From contig NZ_JAMBOC010000001.1 in NCBI RefSeq assembly GCF_023715405.1, forward strand, positions 1,364,001 to 1,428,000: DNA of 64,000 bases. The letters are read 5' to 3'. The notes beneath the pieces were generated by a model, which ran no database searches, was not told where the DNA came from, and saw only the letters and a list, made by a program, of their open reading frames with translations. Of this stretch, positions 9,615 to 18,715 are shown piece after piece. Every line of letters starts with the position of its first letter. Position 1 is the stretch's first letter. This DNA is from Solibacillus isronensis. GTDB taxonomy: Bacteria; Bacillota; Bacilli; Bacillales_A; Planococcaceae. The position numbers and the translations under genes are program-made.

Positions 9615-9820
9615 GATAATTCACTCCACTAATCAATTTTAAACATGAATTTTTTTCATATCATTCATTATAAACATTCGTTTTACTAATCACAACTTCC
9701 TGTTTATACTGTTTTATAACAGATCGGATTTATAGATGATACGATATTTTAAATCTATTAATCTTATACATATTTTTACTGATTATTTAAAACTTACTTT
9801 TTAGAAATGTGGTGACATCT

Positions 9821-10720
9821 TTGAGTTTACAAGGTAAAGCAAATATTTTAATGGTGATTGTTACAATGTTTTGGGGGCTTTCCTATACGTTTATGGTCAT
9901 GGGACTGGAAAGTTTAGAAGCTTTTAATGTTGTAGCACTTCGATGCTTAATCGCATTTATCATTGCAGGGCTAATCTTTTTACCGAAGATGTTGCATGTG
10001 AATATTAAAACGATTTTATATGCATCGGTTCAAGGCTTCTTATTGTTTACAATTTTCGCCTTATCTTTGTTAGGTCTAAAAACAACTTCAGCTGGTAATG
10101 CAGGATTTATACTTAGTTTAACAGTTGTTTTAGTACCGATCATGACAAGCTTTATTGAAAAACGGCTCCCTTCACGAGCAGTGAGCTTCGCTGTTGTTGC
10201 TACAATGATCGGAATTACCGTTTTGACAATGAAAGACTCTATGACGTTTCAGACTGGAGATATATTGGTTGCGATCGCAGCAGTTTGCTATTCAATCTAT
10301 TTAATATTAAATAGTAAGTTTACTAAAAACGTTGAATCCATTTCTTATGGAGTATATCAATTAGGTATTGCCGGATTGTTTGGAGCAGTATTTACAATAA
10401 TGTTCGAATCTCCAATGTTCCCGTCCAATTCTTCTAGTTGGATTGCTGTACTTGGGTTAGGTATTATTTGTACCGCGTTTTGTTTTATCGCGCAAGCTGT
10501 TGTACAACAATATACTTCACCTACACATACAGGGCTGATCTTTTCTCTTGAACCTATTTTTGCAGCCATATTCGCGATGCTTTTCCTAGGGGAAGGATTA
10601 ACTGCACAACTTGTGATTGGTGGCGCATTTATTTTAATCGGGAATAGTGTTGCTCAACTCGAACAATTTATAGCAATGAAAAAAATCCCAGCACCTACTC
10701 ACTCTGAAACTACGTTATAA
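9821..10720 (+). CDS. EamA/DMT-family exporter
   Basis: About 300 residues with ten hydrophobic helices in two five-helix EamA repeats, with GLIFSLEPIFAAIFAMLFLGE near the end of the second. Such proteins export amino acids or other metabolites. I favour the TTG start at 9821 because GGTGA lies 5 nt upstream; an in-frame GTG at 9809 has no ribosome binding site. It is divergent to the LysR regulator, which probably controls it. Confidence 0.88.
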   Translation: MSLQGKANILMVIVTMFWGLSYTFMVMGLESLEAFNVVALRCLIAFIIAGLIFLPKMLHVNIKTILYASVQGFLLFTIFALSLLGLKTTSAGNAGFILSLTVVLVPIMTSFIEKRLPSRAVSFAVVATMIGITVLTMKDSMTFQTGDILVAIAAVCYSIYLILNSKFTKNVESISYGVYQLGIAGLFGAVFTIMFESPMFPSNSSSWIAVLGLGIICTAFCFIAQAVVQQYTSPTHTGLIFSLEPIFAAIFAMLFLGEGLTAQLVIGGAFILIGNSVAQLEQFIAMKKIPAPTHSETTL

Positions 10721-10724
10721 TAGG

Positions 10725-10762
10725 AAGAGACATCGCATCGAGCGTGCCATGTCTCTTTTTTT
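10725..10762 (+). terminator. Terminator after the EamA gene
   Basis: A 9-bp stem (AAGAGACAT at 10725-10733 with ATGTCTCTT at 10749-10757) is followed by a T tract. Confidence 0.85.
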
Positions 10763-10954
10763 ATAAATTATTGATAGAATTAACTCTATTATTGTTCTAT
10801 TTTTATGTAAAGTTTAATATAATGTAAAATGCAACAATTTTTCTGATAGTTCTAAAAACATAATCAGTTTTCATAATAACAATCTGACGTTATTATTATT
10901 AGTAGCAATACTGCGACATTAGTATTTAAAAGTTGTATTAAAGGAAGTGTTACA

Positions 10955-11950
10955 ATGATTGGACGTAATGACCCATGTCTATGCGGTAGTGGAAAAAAAT
11001 ACAAAAAATGTTGTGAAGGAAAAAATCAAGTAACTTCACAAAACGTTTTCCAGGAAGAAATTGAAAACGTATTACAAACTTTCTATAGTAATTACCCAGA
11101 ACGAAAAGATATCCGTGAATTTATGGAATTGGTTCGAAATTGGGCACCGAAATTAGAAAAGAAATTACACAAGGAATTAGTGGAAGCCGTTGCTTTGGAC
11201 GAATATTTCTTCCATCAACGACCTGATATTTGGCAGAACTTTTTAGCAAAAACAGCTAAAAAAGTGCTTCGCCCATCTATGATGGAATTATTGAAATCAT
11301 GGGAACAGCCGATTTTCTTCATCGGTACTGTTGATGATGTGAAAGATGATTACTTTACAGCTATCTCTGCATTAACTGGCACAACATATCATATTCAACG
11401 TGAAAGCCACAAATCAATCCCTCTAGGAATGCGTGTGTTCGCCTTTTTATTACCGGATGGTTCAAACAAGGAAAACCACGTATTAGCTGTCTCTACACTA
11501 ATCTTCTTCCATAAAGAACATGCGATTTCTTTTGAACAGTTTACAGAAGCTTACAAAGCAAGCCGTTTACCTGTTGAGCAATTCACAAAAGAAAACCATT
11601 TATTATTATGGGAAGGTCTAGTTGAAAACGGCTATGAAGGGGAAGAGTTTACACCTTTCGAGCAGGAAGTCGTGGAACAGTTAAAAGCATTTATGGCGGA
11701 AAAAGCAATCACCAACGAGAGCTTCGTAGCAATCGTTGAAGATTACTTAGTCGAAAAGCAGCCTACAGCTCGTAAGGCAGGCGCTATCGCAGCTGGTGCT
11801 GTAAGATTCGGTCAGGATAATGATTTATTCGATCAAAAATTCACTGTTAAAGAAATCGGCGAAAGCTTTAGTGTTTCTCCATCATCTTTAAATAAATATT
11901 ATCAAGAATTAAATGCTTTCTATAATGAAAAGCAACTTGTTAATAGTTAA
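10955..11950 (+). CDS. SEC-C zinc-binding motif protein
   Basis: 331 residues. The N-terminus GRNDPCLCGSGKKYKKCC is the SEC-C motif (Cys8, Cys10, Cys19, Cys20), the zinc site also found at the end of SecA, where it binds SecB or ribosomes. The remaining 300 residues are helical and of no domain I can name; the end (VKEIGESFSVSPSSLNKYYQEL) looks like a helix-turn-helix. So this could be a SEC-C protein with a DNA- or ribosome-related role. AAGGAAG precedes the ATG. A promoter-like TTGTTC-17-TAATAT lies near 10792, which would give a leader of about 130 nt. Confidence 0.8.
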   Translation: MIGRNDPCLCGSGKKYKKCCEGKNQVTSQNVFQEEIENVLQTFYSNYPERKDIREFMELVRNWAPKLEKKLHKELVEAVALDEYFFHQRPDIWQNFLAKTAKKVLRPSMMELLKSWEQPIFFIGTVDDVKDDYFTAISALTGTTYHIQRESHKSIPLGMRVFAFLLPDGSNKENHVLAVSTLIFFHKEHAISFEQFTEAYKASRLPVEQFTKENHLLLWEGLVENGYEGEEFTPFEQEVVEQLKAFMAEKAITNESFVAIVEDYLVEKQPTARKAGAIAAGAVRFGQDNDLFDQKFTVKEIGESFSVSPSSLNKYYQELNAFYNEKQLVNS

Positions 11951-11957
11951 TAAATGC

Positions 11958-11996
11958 AAAAAGCTACTTTCGAGACGTCGAAAGTAGCTTTTTATT
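11958..11996 (+). terminator. Terminator after the SEC-C gene
   Basis: A 16-bp perfect stem (11958-11973 with 11978-11993) with a GACG loop and T tract lies 7 nt after the stop codon. Confidence 0.9.
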
Positions 11997-12019
11997 TTGC
12001 GCTGATCTAAATAAGACAA

Positions 12020-12070
12020 TAAAAAAACAACTTGTAATATAGTAGTTATGCGCTACACATTACAAGTTGT
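12020..12070 (-). terminator. Strong minus-strand terminator of the candidate small RNA
   Basis: ACAACTTGTAAT (12027-12038) pairs perfectly with ATTACAAGTTGT (12059-12070), with further GTAG/CTAC pairing inside. On the minus strand the stem is followed by seven T residues. No gene ends here on that strand. Confidence 0.75.
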
Positions 12071-12201
12071 CTCCCCCTTTTCAGCTATAAAAAGGATTTA
12101 AAAATAAAGAAATTTTTCAACGGTAACCACTCCGCTGAAGTCATTTACCTATTATAAAATAAATCTGTACCAGAGATTTATACTAGGTAAATAAGAAATA
12201 C
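12021..12201 (-). ncRNA. Candidate structured small RNA (or small-peptide mRNA)
   Basis: A 310-bp gap between the SEC-C gene and the zinc-finger gene contains a complete minus-strand unit: promoter, about 180 nt of structured RNA and a terminator. Hairpin 1 is a 9-bp outer stem (12184-12192 with 12143-12151) enclosing an 8-bp inner stem (12174-12181 with 12159-12166) with a 7-nt loop. Hairpin 2 pairs 12132-12139 with 12116-12123 and includes a G-U pair only in the minus-strand RNA. A GGGGGAG stretch precedes the terminator. A 19-codon ORF (12144 down to 12085, MTSAEWLPLKNFFIFKSFL) lies inside, but its AGGT is only 4 nt from the ATG. I cannot match it to a known RNA family. Confidence 0.5.
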
Positions 12202-12207
12202 TTAATT

Positions 12208-12235
12208 ATTATATCAAAAAAACATTATTATTCAA
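12208..12235 (-). promoter_or_regulatory. Promoter of the candidate small RNA
   Basis: On the minus strand TTGAAT (12235-12230) and a perfect TATAAT (12213-12208) are 16 bp apart. Transcription would start near 12201. Confidence 0.55.
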
Positions 12236-12260
12236 TAGTAAGAACAATGTTCTAAAATTA

Positions 12261-12452
12261 TTATTTTTCGGAAACTTTCATTATTTCTTTACCAAGAAAC
12301 TGAAGCTGTTCCCCTACCGTACAAGATTCAATGCAGAAACGGTGTGCACCATGTTTACCGCGTTCTTTGCGAAGGTCCTGAATGACTAGACAATCAGCGC
12401 AGTACATATCCATTAATTCATCAATATCTTTCATAACATCTACTTTATTCAA
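12261..12452 (-). CDS. Small zinc-finger domain protein
   Basis: 63 residues. Cys18, Cys21, His37, Cys40 and Cys44 make a compact zinc-binding pattern (CADC...HRFCIESC) typical of the short zinc-finger proteins of Bacillales (DUF2602-like). The function is unknown; nucleic-acid or protein binding is a guess. AGGT sits about 9 nt before the ATG. It is divergent from the RNase HI-like gene, with 110 bp between starts. Confidence 0.78.
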   Translation of the reverse strand: MNKVDVMKDIDELMDMYCADCLVIQDLRKERGKHGAHRFCIESCTVGEQLQFLGKEIMKVSEK

Positions 12453-12563
12453 GTCATGTACCTCCCGATAATTTGTTTTACTATTGTACGCTATTTTTTT
12501 ATTTTCTCCAACTTACATGTATTTGTTATACTTAAACGAACAGAACATAAAAGGAGCGAAATT

Positions 12564-12953
12564 ATGTTAGAAGTCTATATAGATGGCGCCAGTGCCGGCA
12601 ATCCCGGTCCAAGCGGAATTGGGATCTTTATAAAAGGTGAAGGTCAGCAAGTAAAAATCAGTGAACCAATCGGCATCACAAATAATCATCAAGCCGAATT
12701 TACTGCGCTTTTACGTGGTTTGGAAGAAGCATTGAAAATCGGTTCATCGTTTGTTTCAATGCGCTCGGATTCAAAAATAGTCGTAAGCTCAATCGACAAA
12801 GCATATGTGAAAAACGAGGAATTCAAACCTTATTTAGAGCAGGCACTCGCTTTAATCGAACAATTTGACCTATTTTTCATAAAGTGGATTCCCGATAAAG
12901 AAAACAAAGCAGCGGACGTTCTTGCACGTGAAGCGATTTTAAAAAATAATTAG
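12564..12953 (+). CDS. RNase HI-like protein
   Basis: 129 residues, the short form of the RNase HI fold. The acidic active-site residues are visible: Asp7 (VYIDGASAGNPGPSG), Glu45 (NNHQAEFTAL), Asp69 (MRSDSKIVV) and an Asp near residue 117 (ENKAADVLARE). It would cut RNA in RNA-DNA hybrids, though family members of this length (YpdQ/YpeP type) do not always show activity. The start at 12564 has AAAGGAGCG upstream; an in-frame extension of 36 codons lacks a ribosome binding site. Confidence 0.85.
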   Translation: MLEVYIDGASAGNPGPSGIGIFIKGEGQQVKISEPIGITNNHQAEFTALLRGLEEALKIGSSFVSMRSDSKIVVSSIDKAYVKNEEFKPYLEQALALIEQFDLFFIKWIPDKENKAADVLAREAILKNN

Positions 12954-13050
12954 ATACGTGTACCACTGGAAAGAACGTAATATAATTTACCTTCTACATT
13001 CGCTATTCGATCCATATTTTAAACCGAAAACTTCTAAAACTAATTGTGGC

Positions 13051-13097
13051 AAAAAACGATCCATCTATCCCACTAATGGAACGATGAATCGTTTTTA
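13051..13097. terminator. Bidirectional terminator between the RNase HI-like and MFS genes
   Basis: AAAACGAT (13053-13060) pairs with ATCGTTTT (13088-13095), and ATC/GAT pairs inside an internal loop. T tracts lie on both strands between these convergent genes. Confidence 0.65.
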
Positions 13098-14288
13098 TTA
13101 TTGTTCAATTTTGTGTTTTTGACGATTAAGTACCAGCATATAAAGCGCAAATACGACAATGATGATGAATGCCGCAATGTAATATACAAATTCATAGCCA
13201 AGTTTCACTGCTACCATCCCCAATAAATATGACCCGATAGCAATCCCTATGTCAAACAGCGTAAAATAAGTGGCCGTTGCATAGCCGCTGCGCTGGATCG
13301 ATGTTGACTGGATACAGAGTGACTGGAAACTTGTTGTTAACGTACCGTACCCTGCACCGATAAAGATCGCCGATAATAAGAACGGTATTTCCTGATCTGC
13401 ATTCCCTAGAATAATCAGCCCTAATGCAAAAATAAAGAAGGACGGAATAATAACAAATTTTGCGCCTATTGTATCATAGATTCTTCCTGTAAACGGACGA
13501 ACCGAAATCATTGCAACTGCAAATACCGCAAAGAAATAACTTGCAACACTCAGCAAGTCTTTCTGCTCGGCATACAGAGATAGAAACGACAGAACACTCG
13601 CATAAGAAAACGCGATCAAGCTAGCTAACGCGGCAAGTGGCAAGGCACTTCGTTCAAATAAATCATTAAATGAAAATTTAAAGCTGCGGTCTGTTACTAC
13701 TGGTTTTGGCAAGTCCTTTGTTTGAATAGTCAATGCCAGTAAACCACCAATTGCCACCAATACAGATAATACGATAAATAGCATATCAAATCCTGAATAT
13801 TGAATAATGAGCAACCCAATAAAAGGACCGAATACGACAGCTAAGTTCGTAGACATTGCAAAATAGCCCAATCCTGCTCCTTTACGTCTTTTCGGAATAA
13901 TATCGGCTGCTAAAGAGCCCGATGCAGTCGTTGCAATACTAAACCATATCCCTTGGAAAAAACGAAGTGCAAGCAAAAGCAGAAAAGGTTTAAAAAATAA
14001 GTACAACACTGTGCATGCAAAGTAAAGTACAAGACTTAAAATCAACAATCGCTTCTTGCCAAAGAGATCTAGCAGTTTTCCGCTGAATGGACGAACGATA
14101 ATCGCTGAAATTAAAAATACCGTGACAAGGAGTCCGGAATCGTCATCCGATTTCCCTAACTCGCCGATAGCATATAATGGCAATGTTGTGATTAATCCGT
14201 AAAACACAAGGAATATGGACATATTTGTAAAGAATAGACTAATAAATCGTTTCGTGAAAATTTTATTTGTTTGTTCTTGAAGCTCCAT
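13098..14288 (-). CDS. MFS transporter (drug/metabolite efflux type)
   Basis: 396 residues with 12 predicted membrane helices. The MFS motif A is present after helix 2 (GKLLDLFGKKRLL) and is repeated after helix 8 (GRIYDTIGAKFVI). Substrate unknown. The gene starts 5 nt after a MarR-family gene on the same strand, so the pair forms an operon. This is the classic layout of a MarR-repressed efflux pump. Confidence 0.9.
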   Translation of the reverse strand: MELQEQTNKIFTKRFISLFFTNMSIFLVFYGLITTLPLYAIGELGKSDDDSGLLVTVFLISAIIVRPFSGKLLDLFGKKRLLILSLVLYFACTVLYLFFKPFLLLLALRFFQGIWFSIATTASGSLAADIIPKRRKGAGLGYFAMSTNLAVVFGPFIGLLIIQYSGFDMLFIVLSVLVAIGGLLALTIQTKDLPKPVVTDRSFKFSFNDLFERSALPLAALASLIAFSYASVLSFLSLYAEQKDLLSVASYFFAVFAVAMISVRPFTGRIYDTIGAKFVIIPSFFIFALGLIILGNADQEIPFLLSAIFIGAGYGTLTTSFQSLCIQSTSIQRSGYATATYFTLFDIGIAIGSYLLGMVAVKLGYEFVYYIAAFIIIVVFALYMLVLNRQKHKIEQ

Positions 14289-14293
14289 TTATT

Positions 14294-14692
14294 CTAACCT
14301 TCCATCTTTTTTAGTAAGTGAATTAGGAGCACCTGTTCTTCCTCAGACAGATTATCAGTCATTTTTTTCTCGAACGAAACGACGGATGCTTCTATTTGAG
14401 GAAATTGTTCAATTGCTTTGGTCGTTAAATCAATCATTTTTTCACGTTTATCCGCTCCGTGAACTCTCTCCACCCATCCAAGCGTCTCCAGACGAGTGAC
14501 TGTTCGCGTAACAGTTGGCGCTTCTACATCAAGGTATTTCCATATAGCTGTGAGTGTCATTGGTCCGTTTTGATGCAATAAAAAAAGAACCGTCCATTGT
14601 GAGCTGAATAGTCCATGCTGTTTTAAAACATCATTTAACTGATTTACTAAATAACGATTTTGCTGAAAAAATATATGAAATAACGGATTCAT
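14294..14692 (-). CDS. MarR-family transcriptional regulator
   Basis: 132 residues with a central winged helix-turn-helix (GPMTLTAIWKYLDVEAPTVTRTVTRL, seen as residues 50-75) and the wing DKREKMIDLTTKA. The ATG at 14692 has AAGGAG 8 nt upstream; a GTG three codons earlier overlaps that site. It precedes an MFS pump gene and very likely represses it, releasing DNA when a small molecule binds. Confidence 0.92.
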   Translation of the reverse strand: MNPLFHIFFQQNRYLVNQLNDVLKQHGLFSSQWTVLFLLHQNGPMTLTAIWKYLDVEAPTVTRTVTRLETLGWVERVHGADKREKMIDLTTKAIEQFPQIEASVVSFEKKMTDNLSEEEQVLLIHLLKKMEG

Positions 14693-14829
14693 CGCAATCA
14701 CTCCTTATTTACCTAACTAAATAATTTACTTTCCCATTCTACGCTTCCTAAAAACCTAAGTAAAGTAATTGAGATAAAAATGGCAAAAAAGAAGCATTTA
14801 AACTATGTTGCTAGCCTAAATGCTGTCCT

Positions 14830-15666
14830 TTATTTTCTGCTGTGCTCACGAATATTCAACAATGCACCAATTGCACCGGAAAATCCGCAATCCTCTAAGA
14901 AAATAGGTTTATGTTTTTTTAATATAGTATAATGTTCAATTACCTTTACAAGCTGTTCATTGTCGATCAGCGTTGATCCTATATATACGATATGCTCTGT
15001 CTCATGCTGTACGGCAAGCTGAATACTTAACGTGGAAATCACTTCACCGATGAGACCCTGTGTTGTTGCCAGTACATTATTTTGTTCAAATTCACGTTGA
15101 TCGGTAATCCCGACCTTTCCGAAATTACTGGCTGTTAAATTCCCGTCAATCGGTGTATCCATTCCTTGATAGATATCTTTTACGAGTAAATCTATGCCTT
15201 CCCGCTTTCCTTTGAAAGCGTTTGCTTTTATCTCATCAAAATCTGAAATTCCGGTCATAATCGTTGATAGTCCAATCAGGGTACCACCGCCTACTCCAGT
15301 ACCGCCAACTCTGGCATGAGTATTGCCATCCATATAATGAATCGATGTACCCGTACCGATATTTGTAATGATACTTTGATCTATTGTGTGGCCTTCTTTC
15401 TCCAGCAAATAGCGCACACCTTTTAAAGTTGCTTCAAATTCTACAATATATTCAATCGACTTCATCGTCTTTAAAACGTCCAGCAATTGCTCTGTGCGTC
15501 CTCCAGTTAAGCCGATTTCTTCCACTTGAGGATGATTTTCCAACCATTCTTTTACTAAATGCATTTCGTTAGATGGAAAGACCGTTAATTTAAGCTCCTG
15601 ACGTTCATCTAAATAGGCAAGCTTCGTTAACGTACCCCCTGTATCAATTCCGATCCATGCTGACAT
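14830..15666 (-). CDS. coaW: Type II pantothenate kinase
   Basis: 278 residues. The ASKHA nucleotide-binding start GIDTGGTLTK (residues 6-15), NIGTGTSIHY and GGTGVGGGTLIGL identify the staphylococcal-type pantothenate kinase. This enzyme phosphorylates pantothenate in the first step of CoA synthesis and is insensitive to CoA feedback. Family length is about 267-280 residues. The gene is alone, with AAGGAGA upstream of the ATG. Together with the CoaB-like gene 6 kb away it is the second CoA-related gene of this region, but the two are not in one operon. Confidence 0.92.
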   Translation of the reverse strand: MSAWIGIDTGGTLTKLAYLDERQELKLTVFPSNEMHLVKEWLENHPQVEEIGLTGGRTEQLLDVLKTMKSIEYIVEFEATLKGVRYLLEKEGHTIDQSIITNIGTGTSIHYMDGNTHARVGGTGVGGGTLIGLSTIMTGISDFDEIKANAFKGKREGIDLLVKDIYQGMDTPIDGNLTASNFGKVGITDQREFEQNNVLATTQGLIGEVISTLSIQLAVQHETEHIVYIGSTLIDNEQLVKVIEHYTILKKHKPIFLEDCGFSGAIGALLNIREHSRK

Positions 15667-15740
15667 AAATTAATCTCCTTTATTATCCCACGAGTGATTC
15701 GTACCCCCCTATCATAACGTAATAGGAGTCGGCATTAAAG

Positions 15741-15769
15741 AAAAAATTCTCCTAAAAACGGAGAATTTA
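15741..15769 (-). terminator. Terminator after the exonuclease gene
   Basis: A perfect 9-bp stem (AAATTCTCC at 15744-15752 with GGAGAATTT at 15760-15768) continues into TTTTTTC on the minus strand. Confidence 0.85.
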
Positions 15770-16831
15770 TTATACTTGTATTATATTTTTCTCGATTAAT
15801 GCCCGTTTATAAAACTCAGCAACAAACATATGCTCATACTTATTAAGCAAATGCAGAACCCTTGCCTCATATGTATTGGTTGGTTCATCATCCAAATTAA
15901 ATCTTGCAATAATCTCTTCTTTTTTCAATAAATTTACTAATGTCATTACTTCTGTTTTTGGTAAAGTTACTTGATGTAATTTCAATATTTTTGACATTGA
16001 ACGTAATGCCGTTCGTGAAATTAAGATTTTCCCGTTCATATTCTCGGAAATTTGCTGCAAGAACTGTTTTGCCTGCGCATTCGGTTTAATCGAAATCTTT
16101 TCCATTATCGTTGTTTCCCCGTCTTCCCCTTGACGTTCAATCATTTGAACAGTAAATGGAAGCTCATCACGGAAAGTTTTCATTGATTCAACCGTTATGC
16201 AATCACCCTCGACTTTGCAATTTGTCGCAGAAATGACTAGTTCGTATGTCGTTTCCAGCATTCTAAAATTTGTCAGCAATAAAATAAAATCATTTGTTTG
16301 CTGCTGTTCAATTAGCTGATCTCCATCAACTTTAACAAAGATTGAGAGCAGACTTGCCGCATCGGCTAAAGCACGGTGCTGTGTTTCGTTTTCCAAACCA
16401 AGCTGTGCCATTAATCCTCCTAATGAAGGCTGCTCTTTTAAACCATTGGCAATCATATATTTTTGCTGAAAATCGATCATTGGATATAAGCAATCATTTT
16501 TTAAGTAATTGCGCGACAGCTCTTCTTCAAGCACTTTCCGATCAAATTCGCCAAATGTCAAAAATACATAATCCTGCTTGCACCAGCGTTTAAACTTATT
16601 AAAAGCTTCTTTAAAAGAAGGGGCATCAACTAGCTGTTCTGTAGTGATACCTGTTAACTTTTGAATATGCGCATTCAGTTTTTTGAATTTATATGGCTGA
16701 ATTAGCTGTGTAAACGTTTCTGTCGTACCATCCGGTAACCACTTAACAGCACCAATCTCAATAATATACTGTTTACCGCGTATAAGAGCGGCTTCTATAT
16801 CTATACTTATATATGTTTTCGTTCGTTCCAA
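15770..16831 (-). CDS. DEDD-family 3'-5' exonuclease with C-terminal extension
   Basis: About 353 residues. The N-terminal 175 residues are an RNase T/DnaQ-type domain: D-x-E in YISIDIEAA, an Asp in FGEFDRKVL, and the final His-Asp motif HRALADAASLL. It should degrade DNA or RNA from 3' ends with two metal ions. The C-terminal 180 residues are not a domain I recognise and include a helical end. AGGTGA lies 5 nt before a TTG at 16831, which I take as start; a GTG at 16840 overlaps that site. Monocistronic. Confidence 0.8.
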   Translation of the reverse strand: MERTKTYISIDIEAALIRGKQYIIEIGAVKWLPDGTTETFTQLIQPYKFKKLNAHIQKLTGITTEQLVDAPSFKEAFNKFKRWCKQDYVFLTFGEFDRKVLEEELSRNYLKNDCLYPMIDFQQKYMIANGLKEQPSLGGLMAQLGLENETQHRALADAASLLSIFVKVDGDQLIEQQQTNDFILLLTNFRMLETTYELVISATNCKVEGDCITVESMKTFRDELPFTVQMIERQGEDGETTIMEKISIKPNAQAKQFLQQISENMNGKILISRTALRSMSKILKLHQVTLPKTEVMTLVNLLKKEEIIARFNLDDEPTNTYEARVLHLLNKYEHMFVAEFYKRALIEKNIIQV

Positions 16832-17031
16832 ATTTTTCACCTACACCGAATCTATCTAAATTTAACAGGATAAGAATTCCCCATTAAAGATTAACTTCTC
16901 TCATTGTATATGAAAATATGGGATATGACACGATAATGTTCGTTTATTCCACACAATTCGTGTTAAATGGCTTGAAAAAATGTGATTTTATTATAAATTA
17001 TTATCAATACTATTGATGGTCCTGCAAATTT

Positions 17032-17613
17032 TCAATATTTTAATAAGCGATCGATGAACATATCTTTAAGTTTTTCCCAATCTTCCAAAATGACACTATA
17101 CATAACGGTATGACGAATGCTTCCTTCTTTTCGAATCATATGATTGCGCAAAACGCCTTCTTTCACTGCGCCAATGCGTTCGATGGCTTTCTGTGAACGG
17201 TAGTTTTCGTGCCCTGTTTTTATTTGAATACGATTTAATTTAAGGACTTCAAAACAATATTGAAACAATAGAAACTTGCAATTTGTATTAATCGCAGAAC
17301 GCCAAACACTCGTATTATACCAAGTAGCCCCTATTTCCAGCCGTTTATGGGGAAATGAAATATCAAGAAAAGATGTACAGCCTACAATTTCGTCTGTTTT
17401 TTTATCGATGATCGCAAACATATACGAAATCCCTTTTTCCCGCTCTTTAATCGCATTTTCAATATAGTTTTGTACCCCTTCTTTTGAAAGCAATGTTACC
17501 GACATATGCTCCCAAATCCGCTCATCATTCGCGGCATTTGTGATCGCTTCGATATCACTTAATTGGACTGGTCTTAACTTGATGATGTCATTTTCTAATA
17601 TTATTTCTTCCAT
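17032..17613 (-). CDS. GNAT-family N-acetyltransferase (RimJ/RimL-like)
   Basis: 193 residues. It begins LRPVQLSDIEAITNAANDERIWEHM in shortened form at residues 12-36, as in the RimJ/RimL group that acetylates protein N-termini or small amines. The acetyl-CoA loop region ENYRSQKAIERIGAVKEG follows the family pattern N-x-x-S-x-x-x-x-E-x-x-G. The ATG at 17613 has AAAGGGAG 7 nt upstream, while the in-frame GTG at 17631 does not. It lies 44 nt after an alpha/beta hydrolase gene on the same strand. Confidence 0.88.
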   Translation of the reverse strand: MEEIILENDIIKLRPVQLSDIEAITNAANDERIWEHMSVTLLSKEGVQNYIENAIKEREKGISYMFAIIDKKTDEIVGCTSFLDISFPHKRLEIGATWYNTSVWRSAINTNCKFLLFQYCFEVLKLNRIQIKTGHENYRSQKAIERIGAVKEGVLRNHMIRKEGSIRHTVMYSVILEDWEKLKDMFIDRLLKY

Positions 17614-17657
17614 ATGATTCTCCCTTTTCACTGTATTTGAACGAATATTCCCGCTAT

Positions 17658-18509
17658 TTATCGCAGGGAATGAACCTGAGATAGATTCCGCACAAATTCC
17701 GAGAACCTTTCTTCTTCCTCAATAAACGGATTGTGGTTGCTTTCTGCAAAGGTCGTCAATGTCGCATTCGCCAATAAATCCGCTGCTTCCACTGCAAATT
17801 CATATGGACATTGCGCATCATATAACCCGCCATAAATATAAGCTTTTGTTTTCACTGTTGGTAATTCCGGTCGCAAATCGAATTCTGGCAGCTCTTTATA
17901 CGAAAAATAATCCAGTCTTTTCGAAACGGTTTTCCCGCTGTTCGGACGGCTTATCATATTTTCATAGCTCTGTTCTTTATATAACGACATAAGCGCCCAT
18001 TCTTTAGAGCCAGCTCTTCTTTGCTCGATTGTTGATGTTGGATCACCCAGCATTGTTAAAATTTCAAGTATTCTTTTGTTGTTCGGATTTTCCTTGCAGT
18101 AAATGCTCGCAGGATGATGCATATATTCCGCAGAAGCACAAAGACCGCCAGCGACGATAAATTCCACACTTTTCGGATGCAAAATAGCATAATCTAATGC
18201 CAGCATCCCTCCTGTTGAATGCCCCGCAAAGCCCCATGCGTCATAACCTGATGCTGCGCGGATAGCCTCCAGATCTTCTACGCTATCCTGCATACCATAA
18301 TTAAAGACAGACACATCATCCGTTGATTTTCCACAGCCACGCAAATTCACTAAATGCACTTTATAATACGGGGTAAACATTTCCGCAAACCGATTACCAT
18401 TTTCGTTAAATTCACTGTATAAATGCGTCACACAGAGCGGTTTCCCCTCGCCTTTTGTAAAAACTTCGAAAACTCCTCGCGTTGTTTCAATTAGCTGCTG
18501 TTCCCACAT
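17658..18509 (-). CDS. Alpha/beta-hydrolase, proline iminopeptidase-like
   Basis: 283 residues. The nucleophile elbow GHSTGG (Ser near residue 97), an Asp in GGLYDAQCPYE and the late His in ESNHNPFIEE form a plausible catalytic triad. NLRGCGKSTDD marks the strand before the elbow as in peptidase-S33-type enzymes. Substrate unknown. AAGGAG lies upstream, and the GNAT gene follows closely. Confidence 0.85.
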   Translation of the reverse strand: MWEQQLIETTRGVFEVFTKGEGKPLCVTHLYSEFNENGNRFAEMFTPYYKVHLVNLRGCGKSTDDVSVFNYGMQDSVEDLEAIRAASGYDAWGFAGHSTGGMLALDYAILHPKSVEFIVAGGLCASAEYMHHPASIYCKENPNNKRILEILTMLGDPTSTIEQRRAGSKEWALMSLYKEQSYENMISRPNSGKTVSKRLDYFSYKELPEFDLRPELPTVKTKAYIYGGLYDAQCPYEFAVEAADLLANATLTTFAESNHNPFIEEEERFSEFVRNLSQVHSLR

Positions 18510-18715
18510 AATCCCACTCCTTATTTTTCCAATATTCTAATAAATTTTCGCATAGTTAATGAGTGGATACAATGGCGATTTAATATTTAACTATTTTTCT
18601 TTAGTAATATTGATAAATCACTTTGAAAAACACTAATGGGAAGGTTTTTATAATACATTGGAAGAATTATTAAATAGTAAGAAATAAATTGTTATATAGA
18701 AAAGGGTTGAACTAA

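Noticed and set aside
12240..12256. LexA-box-like palindrome AGAACAATGTTCT
   Set aside because: The two half-sites are 3 nt apart, while Bacillus LexA boxes have GAAC-N4-GTTC. It also lies after a stop codon, not before a promoter of a gene I can name.
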